Positions 40,475-49,943 are shown, numbered from the stretch's first letter. The stretch is 64,000 nt of DNA from Chloroflexaceae bacterium (GCA_025057155.1 JANWYD010000008.1:62001-126000), one strand, 5' to 3'. Numbers and translations are program-made. The notes: generated by a model from the sequence alone, not told the origin.

Positions 40475-41755
40475 ATGCTTCCTGCATCACTGACGCGCCA
40501 GTTGGCCGCGATCGTCGGCCCCGACGCCCTCTCTGAGGAGACGGCGCCGTTCGCCGTGCATGGCCGGGCCCCCGCCCTGGTGATCACTCCCGCCACGGTG
40601 GAGGATCTGGCCCGCGCCGTCGCCGCCTGCCACGCCGCGCGCGTGCCCCTGGTCCCCTGGGGCGGGGGCACACGCCAGCGCTGGGGCCGGCCCGTCGCCG
40701 CCGAGACCTTCGTCGTCCTCCGCACGACGGGACTGCGCTCGATTCTGCTGCACGAGCCTGACGATCTCACCATCTCGGTCGAGGCGGGGATGACCTTCGC
40801 CGCGCTGAACGCGGCCCTCGCCGCGCACAACCAGATGTTGCCCCTGGACCCCCCGCGGCCCGAGCAGAGCACCGTCGGCGGCCTGCTGGCCTCCGGCGCG
40901 GATGGCCCGCGGCGGCTGGCCTACGGTACCAGCCGCGACCTGCTGATCGGCATCCGCGTGGTGGAGGCGACGGGCCGCATCAGCAAGGCCGGCGGCATGG
41001 TGGTGAAGAACGTCAGCGGCTTCGATATGATGAAACTCTACCTGGGCAGTCTGGGCACGCTGGCGATCATCGTCTCGGCTAACTTCAAACTGATACCCCG
41101 GCCGCGGGCCGCGGCGAGCCTGAGTTGCTTCTTCGCTCAGCCCGAGCGAGCCTTCCGGCTGATCACCGCGCTGAGCGCGAGCCAGCTTACGCCCGCCGCA
41201 GTGGAGTACCGCGAGGACGGCGCCGCGGCGAGCATCGAGGCGCGGATCGAGGGCCTGCCCGCCGCGGTCGAACGCCACGTGCGCGACGTGCGCCGCATGG
41301 CCGAGGAGGCTGGCGCCGGCGCGGTTTCCCTCGCCGCCGAGGGTTTTGCCGAGGTGGAACGGCGCTGGGCCGGCTTCAACGACGCCCCGCAGACGGTTGA
41401 TCTGGCCGCCGACGAACTGGTGGCCCGGCTGAGCTGCCTGCCCGGAGCGCTGGAGGCGGCCCTGGGCGACGCGCGCGCCCTGGCCGCCCGCGAGGGTCTG
41501 GCGCTGCGCGTGCAGGCCCGCGCCCTCGGCGGGGTGGCCTACCTGCGCCTGCGGGGCGGCGATGAGGCCCTGCGGGCCTGGCACGCGGCCATGCTCGCCC
41601 GCTGGCCGCACCTGGTGGTCATCGGCGCGCAGCCGGCCCTGGCCGCCGAATTGCCCGTCTGGGGCGCGGCGCTGGCCAATCTGGATCTGATGCGGCGGAT
41701 CAAGCAGGAATTCGACCCGGAGAATCTCCTGAATCCCGGGCGCTACGTGGTGTGA
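40475..41755 (+). CDS. glcE: FAD-binding subunit GlcE-like
   Basis: 426 residues with one PCMH-type FAD domain: ATVEDLARAVAACHAARVPLVPWGGGT, EAGMTFAALNAALAAHNQMLPLDPPRPEQSTVGGLLASGADGPRR, RISKAGGMVVKNVSGFDMMKLYLGSLGTLA. Those are GlcE hallmarks (VKNVSGYD). The C-terminal part is divergent and ends FDPENLLNPGRYVV, as in GlcD. In Escherichia coli, GlcD, GlcE and GlcF together form glycolate oxidase. Its stop codon shares one base with the start of the next gene (TGATG), indicating translational coupling. Confidence 0.88.
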   Translation: MLPASLTRQLAAIVGPDALSEETAPFAVHGRAPALVITPATVEDLARAVAACHAARVPLVPWGGGTRQRWGRPVAAETFVVLRTTGLRSILLHEPDDLTISVEAGMTFAALNAALAAHNQMLPLDPPRPEQSTVGGLLASGADGPRRLAYGTSRDLLIGIRVVEATGRISKAGGMVVKNVSGFDMMKLYLGSLGTLAIIVSANFKLIPRPRAAASLSCFFAQPERAFRLITALSASQLTPAAVEYREDGAAASIEARIEGLPAAVERHVRDVRRMAEEAGAGAVSLAAEGFAEVERRWAGFNDAPQTVDLAADELVARLSCLPGALEAALGDARALAAREGLALRVQARALGGVAYLRLRGGDEALRAWHAAMLARWPHLVVIGAQPALAAELPVWGAALANLDLMRRIKQEFDPENLLNPGRYVV

Positions 41756-44550
41756 TGGTGCCGCCAGAGCTGATCGCCGAACTGATCCGCGTCGTCGGGC
41801 CGCGCGCCGTGGTCCTGCATCCCGACGCCCTGCGCACCTACGACGCCGACGCGAGCATGATCGTCGCCCACGCGCCAGACGTGGCGGTGCTGCCCGCCAC
41901 GCCCGAGGAGGCCGCCGCGGTGGTGCGCCTGGCCGTGGCCGCCGGGCTGCCCGTGGTGGCTCGCGGGGCCGGCACGGGCATCGCTGGCGGCGCCATTCCC
42001 GTCCGCGGTGGCGTGCTTCTCAGCACCGCGCGCATGGAGCGCATCGAGGCGATTGAACCGCGCTCGCGCCGGGCGCTGGTCGGCGCCGGGGTGGTCAACG
42101 CCGAGTTGAACGCCCGCCTGGCGCCCCTGGGATTGCAATTCGCCCCCGATCCCTCCTCGCAGAAGGCCAGCACCATCGGCGGCAACCTGGCCACCAACGC
42201 TGGCGGCCCCCACTGCTTGAAGTACGGCGTTACAACCAACCACGTCCTGGCCCTGGAACTGGCGCGTCCCGATGGAACCCTGCTCTGGACCGGCGATGGG
42301 ACCCCCGACGCCGCTGGCTACGACCTGACCGGCGTCGTGGTCGGCAGCGAGGGGACCTTCGGCGTGATCACCCGGGCGCTAGTGCGGCTCACGCCGCTGC
42401 CCGAAGCCAACCGCGTGGTGCTGGCGCTCTTTCCCAACGTCGTCGCCGCCTCCGCTGCAGTGAGCCGGATCATCGCCGCTGGCGCCCTGCCCGCCTCGCT
42501 GGAGGTGATGGACCACAACGGCATTCGCGCCGTCAACCGGGCCTATGGCCTGGGCCTGCCCGAATCGGGCGAGACGACCCTGCTAATCATCGAGGTGGAC
42601 GGCGTCAACGAGGGGTTGGACGAGACCCTGGAGGAAATCCTGGAGATCTGCCGGGCGCAGGGAGCCTTTGACTTGCGCCCGGCCCGCACCCCCGCCGAGC
42701 AGGCGCGGGTCTGGGCGGCGCGCAAGGCGATGGCCGGGGCCGTCGGGCGACTGGCGCCGGCTTACCTGCTCGTGGACACGGTGGTGCCCCGCACCCGCCT
42801 GCCGCTGATGATGGAGCATATTGAGCGGCTGCGGCACGAGTGGCGCATGGAGGTCTGCAACGTCTTCCACGCCGGCGACGGCAACCTGCATCCGATGGTG
42901 CTCTACGATCCCCGCGACGCCGACCAGCGCGCCCGCGCCCACGCGATCGCCGGGGCGGTGCTCAAGCTGAGCATCGAACAGGGCGGGGTGATCAGCGGCG
43001 AGCACGGCATCGGGGTGGAGAAGCAGGAGTACCTGCCGCTGCTGCTCGAACCGCACGAACTCCAGCTCCACGCCGCCATCTACACCTGTTTCAACCCCGA
43101 AGATTGCTTCAACCCCGGCAAGATCTTCCCCGCCGCCCTGCGCCCCCGCGACCTGGCCGCGCAACGCCAGGCGCGCATGCGCGCCACTGCCCCGCGCTCC
43201 TTGCCCGGGGCCGGCGGAGAAGGAGAAGGCCGGTCGCGCCTCGCTGTGACTGGCGCGCCGGAGGCGAGCCGCCTCGACAGCGCCGCCCTCGCGGCAATCG
43301 TGGGCGCTGACTATGTGACCGCCAGCGGCGCCGCCCTCGCCGTCAGCCCCGGCAGCGTCGAGGAGCTGGCGCGTGTGGTGGCCCTCTGCCACCGCGTTGG
43401 CGCGCCCGTGCGACCCTGTGGCGACGCGGCGCGGCTCGACGGCGCGCGCGCCCAGACTCCCGCCCTGCGCATCGCCACCCGGCGCCTGAAGCGGGTGCTG
43501 GTCTACGAACCGGACGACCTGACCATTGGAGTCGAGGCGGGGATGAGCCTGGCCGAACTCCAGACGCTCCTCGCCGCCAACGGCCAGATGCTCCCTCTGG
43601 ATGTACACCGGCCAGAGGCGGCCACCCTGGGCGCGCTGGTCGCCGTCGCCGCCGACGGGCCGCGACGCCTGGGGTACGGCACATTGCGCGACTGGGTGCT
43701 GGGCCTGACCATCGTCGAGGCCGACGGCGCCGTGTCGCGCCTGGGCGGCCAGGTGGTCAAGAACGTGAGCGGCTTCGACCTGGTCAAGCTCCTGGTGGGC
43801 AGCCATGGCACCCTGGGGGTGATCGCGGCGGTGCGCCTGCGGGTCTTTCCGCGGCCACGGGCCGCAGCGACGCTGCTTGCCGCCTTCGCCGGGCGGCAAC
43901 AGGCCCTGGCCTGCCTGGACGCGGTGGCAGACACGCGGCTACAACCCACCGCCGCGGAACTGGTCGCGGGGCCGCCCGAACCGAGCGCGCCGCTGGCCGT
44001 TCCGTCCGGGGGCGCGCTGCTGGCCCTGCGGGCCGAGGGCCACCCGGCGGCGGTGGCGCGGCACATGCGCGCCTTGCGCGCCCTGGCCGGCGAGGCCGGC
44101 GCCCTGAGCGCCGACGAACTGAGCGGAGGCGACGAGGAGGCCCTGTGGGCTGAAGTGGCGCGCCGCGCCGCGCCCCCGGAGGCGCCTGGCGCCAGTCTGA
44201 TGCGCCTGTGCGCCGCGCCCGCCGGCCTGGGGGCCGCCCTCGATGCCGCCGAGGCCGAGGCCCTGCCGCGCGGGTTGGCTCTAAGCATCTGCGCCCGGGG
44301 CCTGAGCGGCGTGGCCTACCTCCAGGTCGCGGGGCCGGTAGAGGGGCGTCTCGACTTCCACGCCGCCCTTGTGCGACGCCTGCGCCACGCCCATCTGCTC
44401 GACCCGTTCCTGGCCGCTCGCGCGGCGCAGCCCCGGGGCGCGCCGCCGCCCGCCCTGGGGCTGATGCGGGCGATCAAAACCGAACTTGACCCCTTCAACC
44501 GGATGAACCCCGGCGCCTTTTTCTGGCGGGACGCCGCCTCTGCACCATAA
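41755..44550 (+). CDS. Natural GlcD-GlcE fusion protein
   Basis: 931 residues, two complete flavoprotein units in one chain. Residues 1-460 are GlcD-like ([88 protein letters not shown]). A linker of about 40 residues follows (RATAPRSLPGAGGEGEGRSR). Residues 510-931 are GlcE-like (VSPGSVEELARVVALCHRVG, EAGMSLAELQTLLAANGQML, GGQVVKNVSGFDLVKLLVGSHG, AIKTELDPFNRMNPGAFFW). It therefore duplicates the two preceding genes as one product, giving the operon four FAD domains and a single Fe-S subunit. ATG 41755 overlaps the glcE stop; a GTG one codon earlier is possible. Substrate may differ from the separate pair. Confidence 0.9.
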   Translation: MVPPELIAELIRVVGPRAVVLHPDALRTYDADASMIVAHAPDVAVLPATPEEAAAVVRLAVAAGLPVVARGAGTGIAGGAIPVRGGVLLSTARMERIEAIEPRSRRALVGAGVVNAELNARLAPLGLQFAPDPSSQKASTIGGNLATNAGGPHCLKYGVTTNHVLALELARPDGTLLWTGDGTPDAAGYDLTGVVVGSEGTFGVITRALVRLTPLPEANRVVLALFPNVVAASAAVSRIIAAGALPASLEVMDHNGIRAVNRAYGLGLPESGETTLLIIEVDGVNEGLDETLEEILEICRAQGAFDLRPARTPAEQARVWAARKAMAGAVGRLAPAYLLVDTVVPRTRLPLMMEHIERLRHEWRMEVCNVFHAGDGNLHPMVLYDPRDADQRARAHAIAGAVLKLSIEQGGVISGEHGIGVEKQEYLPLLLEPHELQLHAAIYTCFNPEDCFNPGKIFPAALRPRDLAAQRQARMRATAPRSLPGAGGEGEGRSRLAVTGAPEASRLDSAALAAIVGADYVTASGAALAVSPGSVEELARVVALCHRVGAPVRPCGDAARLDGARAQTPALRIATRRLKRVLVYEPDDLTIGVEAGMSLAELQTLLAANGQMLPLDVHRPEAATLGALVAVAADGPRRLGYGTLRDWVLGLTIVEADGAVSRLGGQVVKNVSGFDLVKLLVGSHGTLGVIAAVRLRVFPRPRAAATLLAAFAGRQQALACLDAVADTRLQPTAAELVAGPPEPSAPLAVPSGGALLALRAEGHPAAVARHMRALRALAGEAGALSADELSGGDEEALWAEVARRAAPPEAPGASLMRLCAAPAGLGAALDAAEAEALPRGLALSICARGLSGVAYLQVAGPVEGRLDFHAALVRRLRHAHLLDPFLAARAAQPRGAPPPALGLMRAIKTELDPFNRMNPGAFFWRDAASAP

Positions 44551-44597
44551 GCCTGAACAAGCGGCGGGACAGCGCCCGCCCTGGATGGAGAGACAGC

Positions 44598-45974
44598 ATG
44601 ACGCTCACCACCCCCGAACGCGAGACGCTCAGCATCCCCCTGGCGCCCTTCAGCGCCAGAGATCGCCCCAGTTCCGACATCATCAACACCTGCGTGCACT
44701 GCGGCCTGTGCCTCTCCTCTTGCCCCACCTACCGTGAAACCGGACTGGAAATGTCCTCGCCGCGCGGGCGGATCTACCTGATGAAGGCGGTGGACGAAGG
44801 ACGCATTGGCATGGAGAGCGAGGTCTTTCAGGAGCAGATGAGCCAGTGCCTCAACTGCCGCGCCTGTGAAGCGGTCTGCCCCTCGGGGGTGCAGTACGGC
44901 GCCATACTCGAGGCGAGCCGGGCGCAGATCGAGCAAGCGCGCGAGCGGGGCGCGCGCGACCCCGCCGCGCCGGGGGCGCTGCCGCCGCGGCCCCTGTGGC
45001 AACGGGCGCTGCGCGGCGCCGTTTTCGGCGCCCTGTTCAAGGATATGGGACTGTTCCGGGCCTTCTCGGCCTCTATGCGGCTCTACCAGCGCAGCGGCGC
45101 GCAGTGGATCGCACGCAAGAGCGGGCTGCTGAAGCTGATCGGCATGGCCGACGCCGAGCGGATGCTACCGCCGATCAACGCCCGCTTCACCGTGCCCAGG
45201 GGACAGATCTACCCCGCCGAGGGCGAACGGCGCTACAGCGTGGCCCTGCTCACCGGCTGCATCATGAGCACCGCCTTCGCTGGCGTCCACGAGGCCACCA
45301 TCCGCGTGCTCCAGAAGAACGGCTGCGAGGTAATCCTCCCGCCCGGCCAGGGCTGCTGTGGGGCCCTGCACACCCACGGCGGCGACCTCGACGGGGGCCG
45401 CGACCTGGCGCGGCGCAACATCGCCGCCTTTGAAGCCCTGGGAGTGGACGCGATTGTGGTCAACGCCGCCGGCTGCGGCAGCACGCTCAAAGAGTACCAC
45501 CACCTGCTCCACGACGACCCCCTGTGGTACGAGCGGGCTGCCGCCTTCAGCCGCAAGGTCAAAGACGTGCACGAGTTTCTGGCCGGCATCGAGTTCAACC
45601 GCGCCGGTCTGGGCCGCCTCGACGTGCAGGTGACCTACCAGGAACCCTGCCACCTCGCCCATGCCCAGCGCATCACCGTGCAGCCGCGAACGCTGCTCAC
45701 CGCCATTCCGGGGCTGCAATTGCGCGAAATGCACGAGAGCGCCCTCTGCTGCGGCTCGGCGGGGGTCTACAACCTTACTCAGCCCGACATGGCCGCGCGC
45801 CTCGGCGCGCGCAAGGTGGATAACGCCCTCGCCACCGGCGCGCGGGTCATCGCTACGGCCAATCCCGGCTGCGCCCTGCAACTGGCGGGCGAACTGCGGC
45901 GGCGCGGCGAAGATGTGCAGGTGCGCTACATCGTCGAGTTGCTCGACGAGAGCTACCGCCGCAGGGCGCCGTAG
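44598..45974 (+). CDS. glcF: Fe-S oxidoreductase subunit GlcF-like
   Basis: Electron-transfer subunit of glycolate oxidase; it takes electrons from the flavin subunits to the membrane quinone pool. 458 residues. The N-terminus has two [4Fe-4S] ferredoxin motifs, CVHCGLCLSSCPTYRE (about 32-47) and CLNCRACEAVCPSG (about 83-96), and the rest two CCG domains with GQGCCGALHTHGGD and QEPCHLAHAQR plus ALCCGSAGVYNL. Length and order match GlcF. It begins 47 bases after the fusion gene, the last of four genes in the operon, and ends in a GCAACCC-type hairpin. Confidence 0.94.
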   Translation: MTLTTPERETLSIPLAPFSARDRPSSDIINTCVHCGLCLSSCPTYRETGLEMSSPRGRIYLMKAVDEGRIGMESEVFQEQMSQCLNCRACEAVCPSGVQYGAILEASRAQIEQARERGARDPAAPGALPPRPLWQRALRGAVFGALFKDMGLFRAFSASMRLYQRSGAQWIARKSGLLKLIGMADAERMLPPINARFTVPRGQIYPAEGERRYSVALLTGCIMSTAFAGVHEATIRVLQKNGCEVILPPGQGCCGALHTHGGDLDGGRDLARRNIAAFEALGVDAIVVNAAGCGSTLKEYHHLLHDDPLWYERAAAFSRKVKDVHEFLAGIEFNRAGLGRLDVQVTYQEPCHLAHAQRITVQPRTLLTAIPGLQLREMHESALCCGSAGVYNLTQPDMAARLGARKVDNALATGARVIATANPGCALQLAGELRRRGEDVQVRYIVELLDESYRRRAP

Positions 45975-45997
45975 CGCAACCCGGAGGGTTGCGTTAC
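45971..45997. terminator. GCAACCC-type hairpin at the end of glcF
   Basis: GTAGCGCAACCC and GGGTTGCGTTAC pair over 12 bases with one G-T wobble, loop GGA. The glcF stop codon (TAG) is inside the 5' arm. Same core as at 28299 and 38648. A terminator or 3'-end stabiliser for the glycolate oxidase message is inferred. Confidence 0.6.
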
Positions 45998-46045
45998 AGG
46001 ATTGCCCTGCGCCCCTGCTCGCAGGGACCGCACGGGTCGTTGTTT

Positions 46046-46080
46046 CACCGGCATTGGCGGCGTAGCCGCCAGTGCCGGTG
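46046..46080. terminator. 16-bp hairpin upstream of htpG
   Basis: CACCGGCATTGGCGGC and GCCGCCAGTGCCGGTG pair over 16 bases with one G-T, loop GTA. It lies between the glcF end and the htpG -10 element. Its position suits termination of the upstream operon; being close to the promoter, a protein-binding role is also possible. Confidence 0.5.
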
Positions 46081-46087
46081 AATGATG

Positions 46088-46093
46088 TACAAT
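46088..46093 (+). promoter_or_regulatory. -10 element (TACAAT) of htpG
   Basis: TACAAT followed by an A-rich tract, in an AT-rich patch right after the 16-bp hairpin and 76 bases before the htpG start. No good -35 is present because the hairpin occupies that space. No CIRCE is seen. Confidence 0.45.
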
Positions 46094-46168
46094 AAAAACG
46101 TTTGGGCGGGCAGCGCCCCGGCGCCCCCCTGTATTCAAATCAATGTTCACTCGTTGCAGGAGAGATGT

Positions 46169-48040
46169 ATGACCACGGAGAACGCAACGACGAACCAGAC
46201 CGAGTCGCTTACCTTCAAAGCCGAAGTGCAGCAGGTGTTGCACATCCTGGCGCACTCGCTCTATACCGATCGTGAGATTTTCCTGCGCGAACTGATCTCG
46301 AACGCCTCCGATGCGCTCAACCGCGTCCAGTTTGAAATGCTCACCAACCGGGAGGTGCGCGACCCCGACGCTGAACTGGCGATCTGGATCGAGTCCGACC
46401 CGGATAAGGGCACCCTGACCGTGCGCGATACGGGCATCGGCATGACCCGCGAGGAGATGATCGAACACCTGGGCACCATCGCCCAGTCGAGCGCGCGGGC
46501 CTTTGTTGATCGCATCCGCGAGACCAGCAAAGCCAGCGCCAGCGAGATTATCGGCCAGTTTGGCGTTGGTTTCTACTCTGTGTTCATGGTTGCAGATAAG
46601 GTGACCGTCGTCTCGCGTTCCTACCGCCCCGAAGCCGAGGCGGCCATGTGGGAGAGCGACGGCAGCGAGCGCTACACCGTCGGCCCGGCCGAGCGCGAAG
46701 GGCGCGGCACGACGATTATCGTGCATCTGAAAGAGGACGCGAAGGAGTTCGCCCAGAGCTGGCGCATCGAGCAGATTGTCAAGCGCCACTCCGACTTCGT
46801 GGCCTTCCCCATCTATATGGGCGAGCGGCAGATCAACCAGCAGAAGGCCCTCTGGCGCCGCGCACCCCGCGAGGTGGAGCCGGAGCAGTACCGCAACCTG
46901 TACCGCCAGCTCACCCTCGACCACGAAGAGCCGCTGCTGCACGTGCACCTCTCGACCGACGCGCCGGTGGATCTGCACAGCATCCTCTTCATTCCCGCCA
47001 GGCGCGAGCGCGGGCTGTTCGAGCGGCGCATCGAGGGCAAGATTAAGCTCTACTCGCGCAAGGTCCTGATCACGGAAGAGGCCAGGGATCTGCTGCCGGC
47101 CCACTTCCGCTTCGTTGAAGGCGTGGTGGACAGCGAAGACCTGCCGCTGAACGTCTCGCGCGAGAGCGTGCAGAGCGCCCCGGTGATCCAGCGCATCCGC
47201 AAGACCCTGTCCGCGCGCTTGCACCGCGAACTGAACGATCTCGCCGACAGCGATCCCCAGAAGTTCGCCCGCTTCTGGCAGGAGTTTGGCGTCTTCATTA
47301 AAGAAGGCGTGGCGATGGACTACGAGAACCGCAGCGAGTTGCTCAAATTGCTGCGCTTCCACACCACCCGCGGCGGCGACGACCTGGTGACCCTGGGACA
47401 GTACAAGAGCCGCATCGTGGACGGGCAGAAGGAGATCTACTACCTGATGGCCTCAAGCCTCGAGGCGGCGCGCACCAGCCCGCACCTCGACCCCTTCACC
47501 GCCCGCGGTATTGAGGTGCTCCTGCTGCACGACCTGGTGGACGGGCTGATGCTCTCGGGCCTGCGCGAGTACGAGGGGCTGCGGCTGCGCAATGTTGACG
47601 AAGCCGATCTGCAGTTGCCCGGCGAGGTCGAGGCGGCGCCCCCGCAGATCAACGATGAGCAGTTCACGCGGCTGGCCGAACGGGCGGCGGCGGTGCTCGG
47701 CGAACGCATCAAGGAGGTGCGCGCCTCGAAGGTGCTGCGCGACAGCCCGGCGCGCCTGGTCAGCGACGAAGAGGGCCTGGGGCGCCATATGCAGCGCATC
47801 CATCAGGTGCTGGGGCAGGAGGTCGAGCAGCGCCCGCGCATCCTCGAACTGAACCCGGCCCACAGCCTGATCGCCGCCCTCGCCCGGCGACTGGAGGCCA
47901 ACCCGGAGGACCAGGTGGTCACCGCCGGCCTGGAGCAACTCTACGACAACGCCCTGCTGCTGGAGGGGCTGCACCAGAATCCGGCGGCGATGGTGCCGCG
48001 CCTGCTGACGCTGATCGAGGCCGCTGCGCGCCAGGAGTGA
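46169..48040 (+). CDS. htpG: Molecular chaperone HtpG (Hsp90)
   Basis: ATP-dependent homodimeric chaperone. 623 residues with the three bacterial Hsp90 domains and no charged linker. The N-terminal ATPase has LFLRELISNASDAL-type EIFLRELISNASDALNRVQF, VRDTGIGMTREEM and IGQFGVGFYSVFMVADKV. The middle domain carries FPIYMGE and the catalytic-Arg region LPLNVSRESVQ. The C-terminal dimerisation domain is present. I chose ATG 46169 (MTTENATTNQ) because AGGAGAG is just upstream; an open frame from 46082 adds 29 residues that look like leader. Probably monocistronic. Confidence 0.96.
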   Translation: MTTENATTNQTESLTFKAEVQQVLHILAHSLYTDREIFLRELISNASDALNRVQFEMLTNREVRDPDAELAIWIESDPDKGTLTVRDTGIGMTREEMIEHLGTIAQSSARAFVDRIRETSKASASEIIGQFGVGFYSVFMVADKVTVVSRSYRPEAEAAMWESDGSERYTVGPAEREGRGTTIIVHLKEDAKEFAQSWRIEQIVKRHSDFVAFPIYMGERQINQQKALWRRAPREVEPEQYRNLYRQLTLDHEEPLLHVHLSTDAPVDLHSILFIPARRERGLFERRIEGKIKLYSRKVLITEEARDLLPAHFRFVEGVVDSEDLPLNVSRESVQSAPVIQRIRKTLSARLHRELNDLADSDPQKFARFWQEFGVFIKEGVAMDYENRSELLKLLRFHTTRGGDDLVTLGQYKSRIVDGQKEIYYLMASSLEAARTSPHLDPFTARGIEVLLLHDLVDGLMLSGLREYEGLRLRNVDEADLQLPGEVEAAPPQINDEQFTRLAERAAAVLGERIKEVRASKVLRDSPARLVSDEEGLGRHMQRIHQVLGQEVEQRPRILELNPAHSLIAALARRLEANPEDQVVTAGLEQLYDNALLLEGLHQNPAAMVPRLLTLIEAAARQE

Positions 48041-48102
48041 GGCCCCCTGTCTGCCGCTCACGGCTTGTTGTTTGCAAATGGGGGCGGGCGTAGAGTTTTT
48101 CG

Positions 48103-48184
48103 CGCGAGGAGGGTCGGCATTTTAGTGCGCTGATGAATCTCACGCCCCTGTCCCCTCTCCCGCGCGCGGCAGAGGGGGCAGGGG
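48103..48184. repeat. Dispersed AAGCGAGAAG...TGCGCTTAC element, copy 2 (degenerate)
   Basis: GCGCGAGGAGGGTCGGCATT, TTAGTGCGCTGATGAATCTC and a C-run/G-run hairpin (48145-48184) align in order with 21107-21197 and, more weakly, 63837-63903. Confidence 0.45.
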
Positions 48185-48288
48185 CTTCCGAATGCCACAA
48201 ATAGCGAATGTCCACTTGCAGGTAATGCACAACCGTCGGAAGGAGGCCGGGAGGGGGGCGCGGCGCGTCACACTCCCCGTCTGCCCTG

Positions 48289-48317
48289 CTGACAAGGAGC
48301 GAAACTCATGGTACAAT
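48289..48317 (+). promoter_or_regulatory. Housekeeping promoter of hrcA
   Basis: CTGACA (48289-48294), a 17-base spacer and TACAAT (48312-48317) form a near-consensus sigma-70 promoter. The CIRCE operator begins 48 bases after the -10 box, within the transcribed leader. Confidence 0.75.
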
Positions 48318-48364
48318 CTACCGCGGCGTGCACAGCGTGCACGCCACTGCTTTAGTTTTGCGCT

Positions 48365-48391
48365 TTAGCACTCTCCGGTTGAGAGTGCTAA
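48365..48391 (+). promoter_or_regulatory. CIRCE operator (HrcA binding site)
   Basis: TTAGCACTC, nine bases, GAGTGCTAA: a perfect match to the CIRCE consensus. It lies 20 bases before the hrcA start and predicts autoregulation by HrcA, released when GroEL is busy with unfolded protein. Confidence 0.97.
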
Positions 48392-48411
48392 CTCAGTGAG
48401 GATGCGCGGCT

Positions 48412-49530
48412 ATGTCGGCAGTGCTGACTGAGCGGCGGCAAGCCATTCTCAAGCTGGTTATTCAGGAGTTCGTGGAAACCGCCTGCCCCGTGGCTTCGGA
48501 GACCCTGGTACGCAAGTACCGGCTCAACGTCTCGCCGGCAACGGTGCGCAACGAACTGGCGGCGCTGGAGGAACTGGGGTATCTGACCCACCTGCACACC
48601 TCGGCGGGGCGGGTGCCTACCGACGCCGGCTACCGGTTCTTCGTCGAGAACCTGATGGAACGCACCACCCTTCCCCTGGCGGAGCAGCGCACCATCCGGC
48701 ACCAGTTTTACCAGGTGCGCGGCGAACTTGACCAGTGGATCCAGCTCGCCGGGGCCGTGCTGGCGCGCACCACCCAGAACGCCTCGCTCGTTACGCCCCC
48801 GCGCTCGGCGGAACCGCTGCGCTTCCGCAGCATCGAGCTGATCGCCATTCACGACACCATAGCCCTGGCGGTGCTGGTGTTCCATGGCGGCATCGTCAAA
48901 CAACAGACGGTCACCCTGGACACGGCGCGCAGTTCCGAGGATCTGCGCCGCAGCGCCGCCCGCCTCAGCGACTATCTGGCCGACCAGACGTTGAGTGGCA
49001 TCGAGGAGACCCTGGCGCGCCCCGTGGAGCAGCAACCACTGTTGCTTACCGACTTCGAGCGCGGGCTGGTGGAGATGCTCGTGCGCGCGATGCAGACCTT
49101 CGAGGAGCAGTCGCGCGAACAGATCCACTCTGACGGGCTGATCGAGATGTTGAGCCAGCCGGAGTTCATTCCGTCGCTGGTGCGCGAAGACGCCGAGCGG
49201 GCCGTGGAGCGTCTGCGCCGGGCGCTGGAGATCCTCAAGAGCGGGCGGGGCCTGGGCGCGCTCATCTCCCAGGTGCTCGCCTCCGACGGGGTGCAGGTGA
49301 TCATCGGCGGCGAAAACAGCGCCGATGAGATGCGCGAATACAGCGTGGTGCTGGCGCGCTACGGCGTGGAGAACGCCATTGCCGGAGTGCTTGGCGTCAT
49401 CGGGCCAACCCGCATGGCCTACCCGCGCTCCATCTCTACCGTGCGCTACATCTCGTCGCTAATGAGCGACCTGCTGGCCGAACTGTACAATGTGGAGAGC
49501 CGCGTCCCGGAAGGCGAGGCGCTCGAATAG
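48412..49530 (+). CDS. hrcA: Heat-inducible transcription repressor HrcA
   Basis: Dimeric repressor that binds CIRCE and depends on GroEL for folding. 372 residues. The N-terminal winged helix shows [41 protein letters not shown] and [20 protein letters not shown], the family signature. The middle GAF-like part (about 110-310) ends with [16 protein letters not shown] and [20 protein letters not shown]. Length is usual. A perfect CIRCE lies immediately upstream. grpE-dnaK-dnaJ follow on the same strand, but after a 413-base spacer. Confidence 0.97.
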   Translation: MSAVLTERRQAILKLVIQEFVETACPVASETLVRKYRLNVSPATVRNELAALEELGYLTHLHTSAGRVPTDAGYRFFVENLMERTTLPLAEQRTIRHQFYQVRGELDQWIQLAGAVLARTTQNASLVTPPRSAEPLRFRSIELIAIHDTIALAVLVFHGGIVKQQTVTLDTARSSEDLRRSAARLSDYLADQTLSGIEETLARPVEQQPLLLTDFERGLVEMLVRAMQTFEEQSREQIHSDGLIEMLSQPEFIPSLVREDAERAVERLRRALEILKSGRGLGALISQVLASDGVQVIIGGENSADEMREYSVVLARYGVENAIAGVLGVIGPTRMAYPRSISTVRYISSLMSDLLAELYNVESRVPEGEALE

Positions 49531-49681
49531 GTCCGCGGATCGCTCCGCGCTCCGGCGCCCGGTGTGGTATCGCATGACCCACGCATGCATGACCGTCTGG
49601 AGAATCGCGGAGGGCGCGGCCTTCCGCACCTTCTCCTGCCTGTTATCTGAAAGGCCACGTCTTCTGCCATTTCGGATTGCG

Positions 49682-49754
49682 GGTTTTGGATTGGCGTACA
49701 TGGCGTCCCGATGAGATGCGGTGATGATGCGTCTGCACTGTGCAACAGGAACTG
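49682..49754. repeat. 73-base dispersed element, copy 1
   Basis: Shares GTTTTGGATTG, ATGGCGTCCCGA, GTGATG and CAACAGGAA in the same order and spacing with 56299-56372, though divergent overall. Both copies lie in spacers. Confidence 0.55.
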
Positions 49755-49858
49755 GCGTTAGAGACTGTCTCAAACCTCGGTAAGACCGTAAGAGACCGGG
49801 TAGACAGCTAGTTTTCCGGAAAGGCTGCGCCCTCCCGGACTCGTCCCTCTGGCAGGGG

Positions 49859-49883
49859 CGTGGAGAAACCTGGTTTCTCCGAC
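49859..49883. repeat. GGGGAAACC palindrome copy upstream of grpE
   Basis: GGAGAAACCTGGTTTCTCC (49862-49880) is a perfect palindrome around one base. Each arm differs from the family core at one position, and the two changes compensate each other, so the stem is preserved. It is 60 bases before the grpE start. Confidence 0.65.
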
Positions 49884-49943
49884 CTTCTCGAGCTGGCTGC
49901 CAATTGTTATGAGATAGTCTCTGCGAAGATAACGAGGAGACCT

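Larger units (their letters stand above)
48041..48411. other. Regulatory spacer upstream of hrcA
   Basis: 371 bases: repeat element copy 2 (48103-48184), the hrcA promoter (48289-48317) and a perfect CIRCE (48365-48391). No gene seen. Confidence 0.7.
49531..49943. other. Repeat-rich spacer between hrcA and grpE
   Basis: 413 bases. It contains AATCC-type sequence on the minus strand near 49670-49690, a 73-base element (49682-49754) shared with 56299-56372, and a GGAGAAACC/GGTTTCTCC palindrome (49862-49880). I see no CIRCE and no convincing promoter. No gene seen. Confidence 0.55.

Noticed and set aside
41755-44550. Assembly chimera joining two genes
   Set aside because: The fusion overlaps glcE in frame order, each half keeps its own family motifs, and a sensible linker joins them; I treat it as real but it should be checked in raw reads.
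46082-46168. N-terminal extension of htpG
   Set aside because: Overlaps the -10 element and has no Hsp90 sequence; the family start with AGGAGAG before it is 46169.
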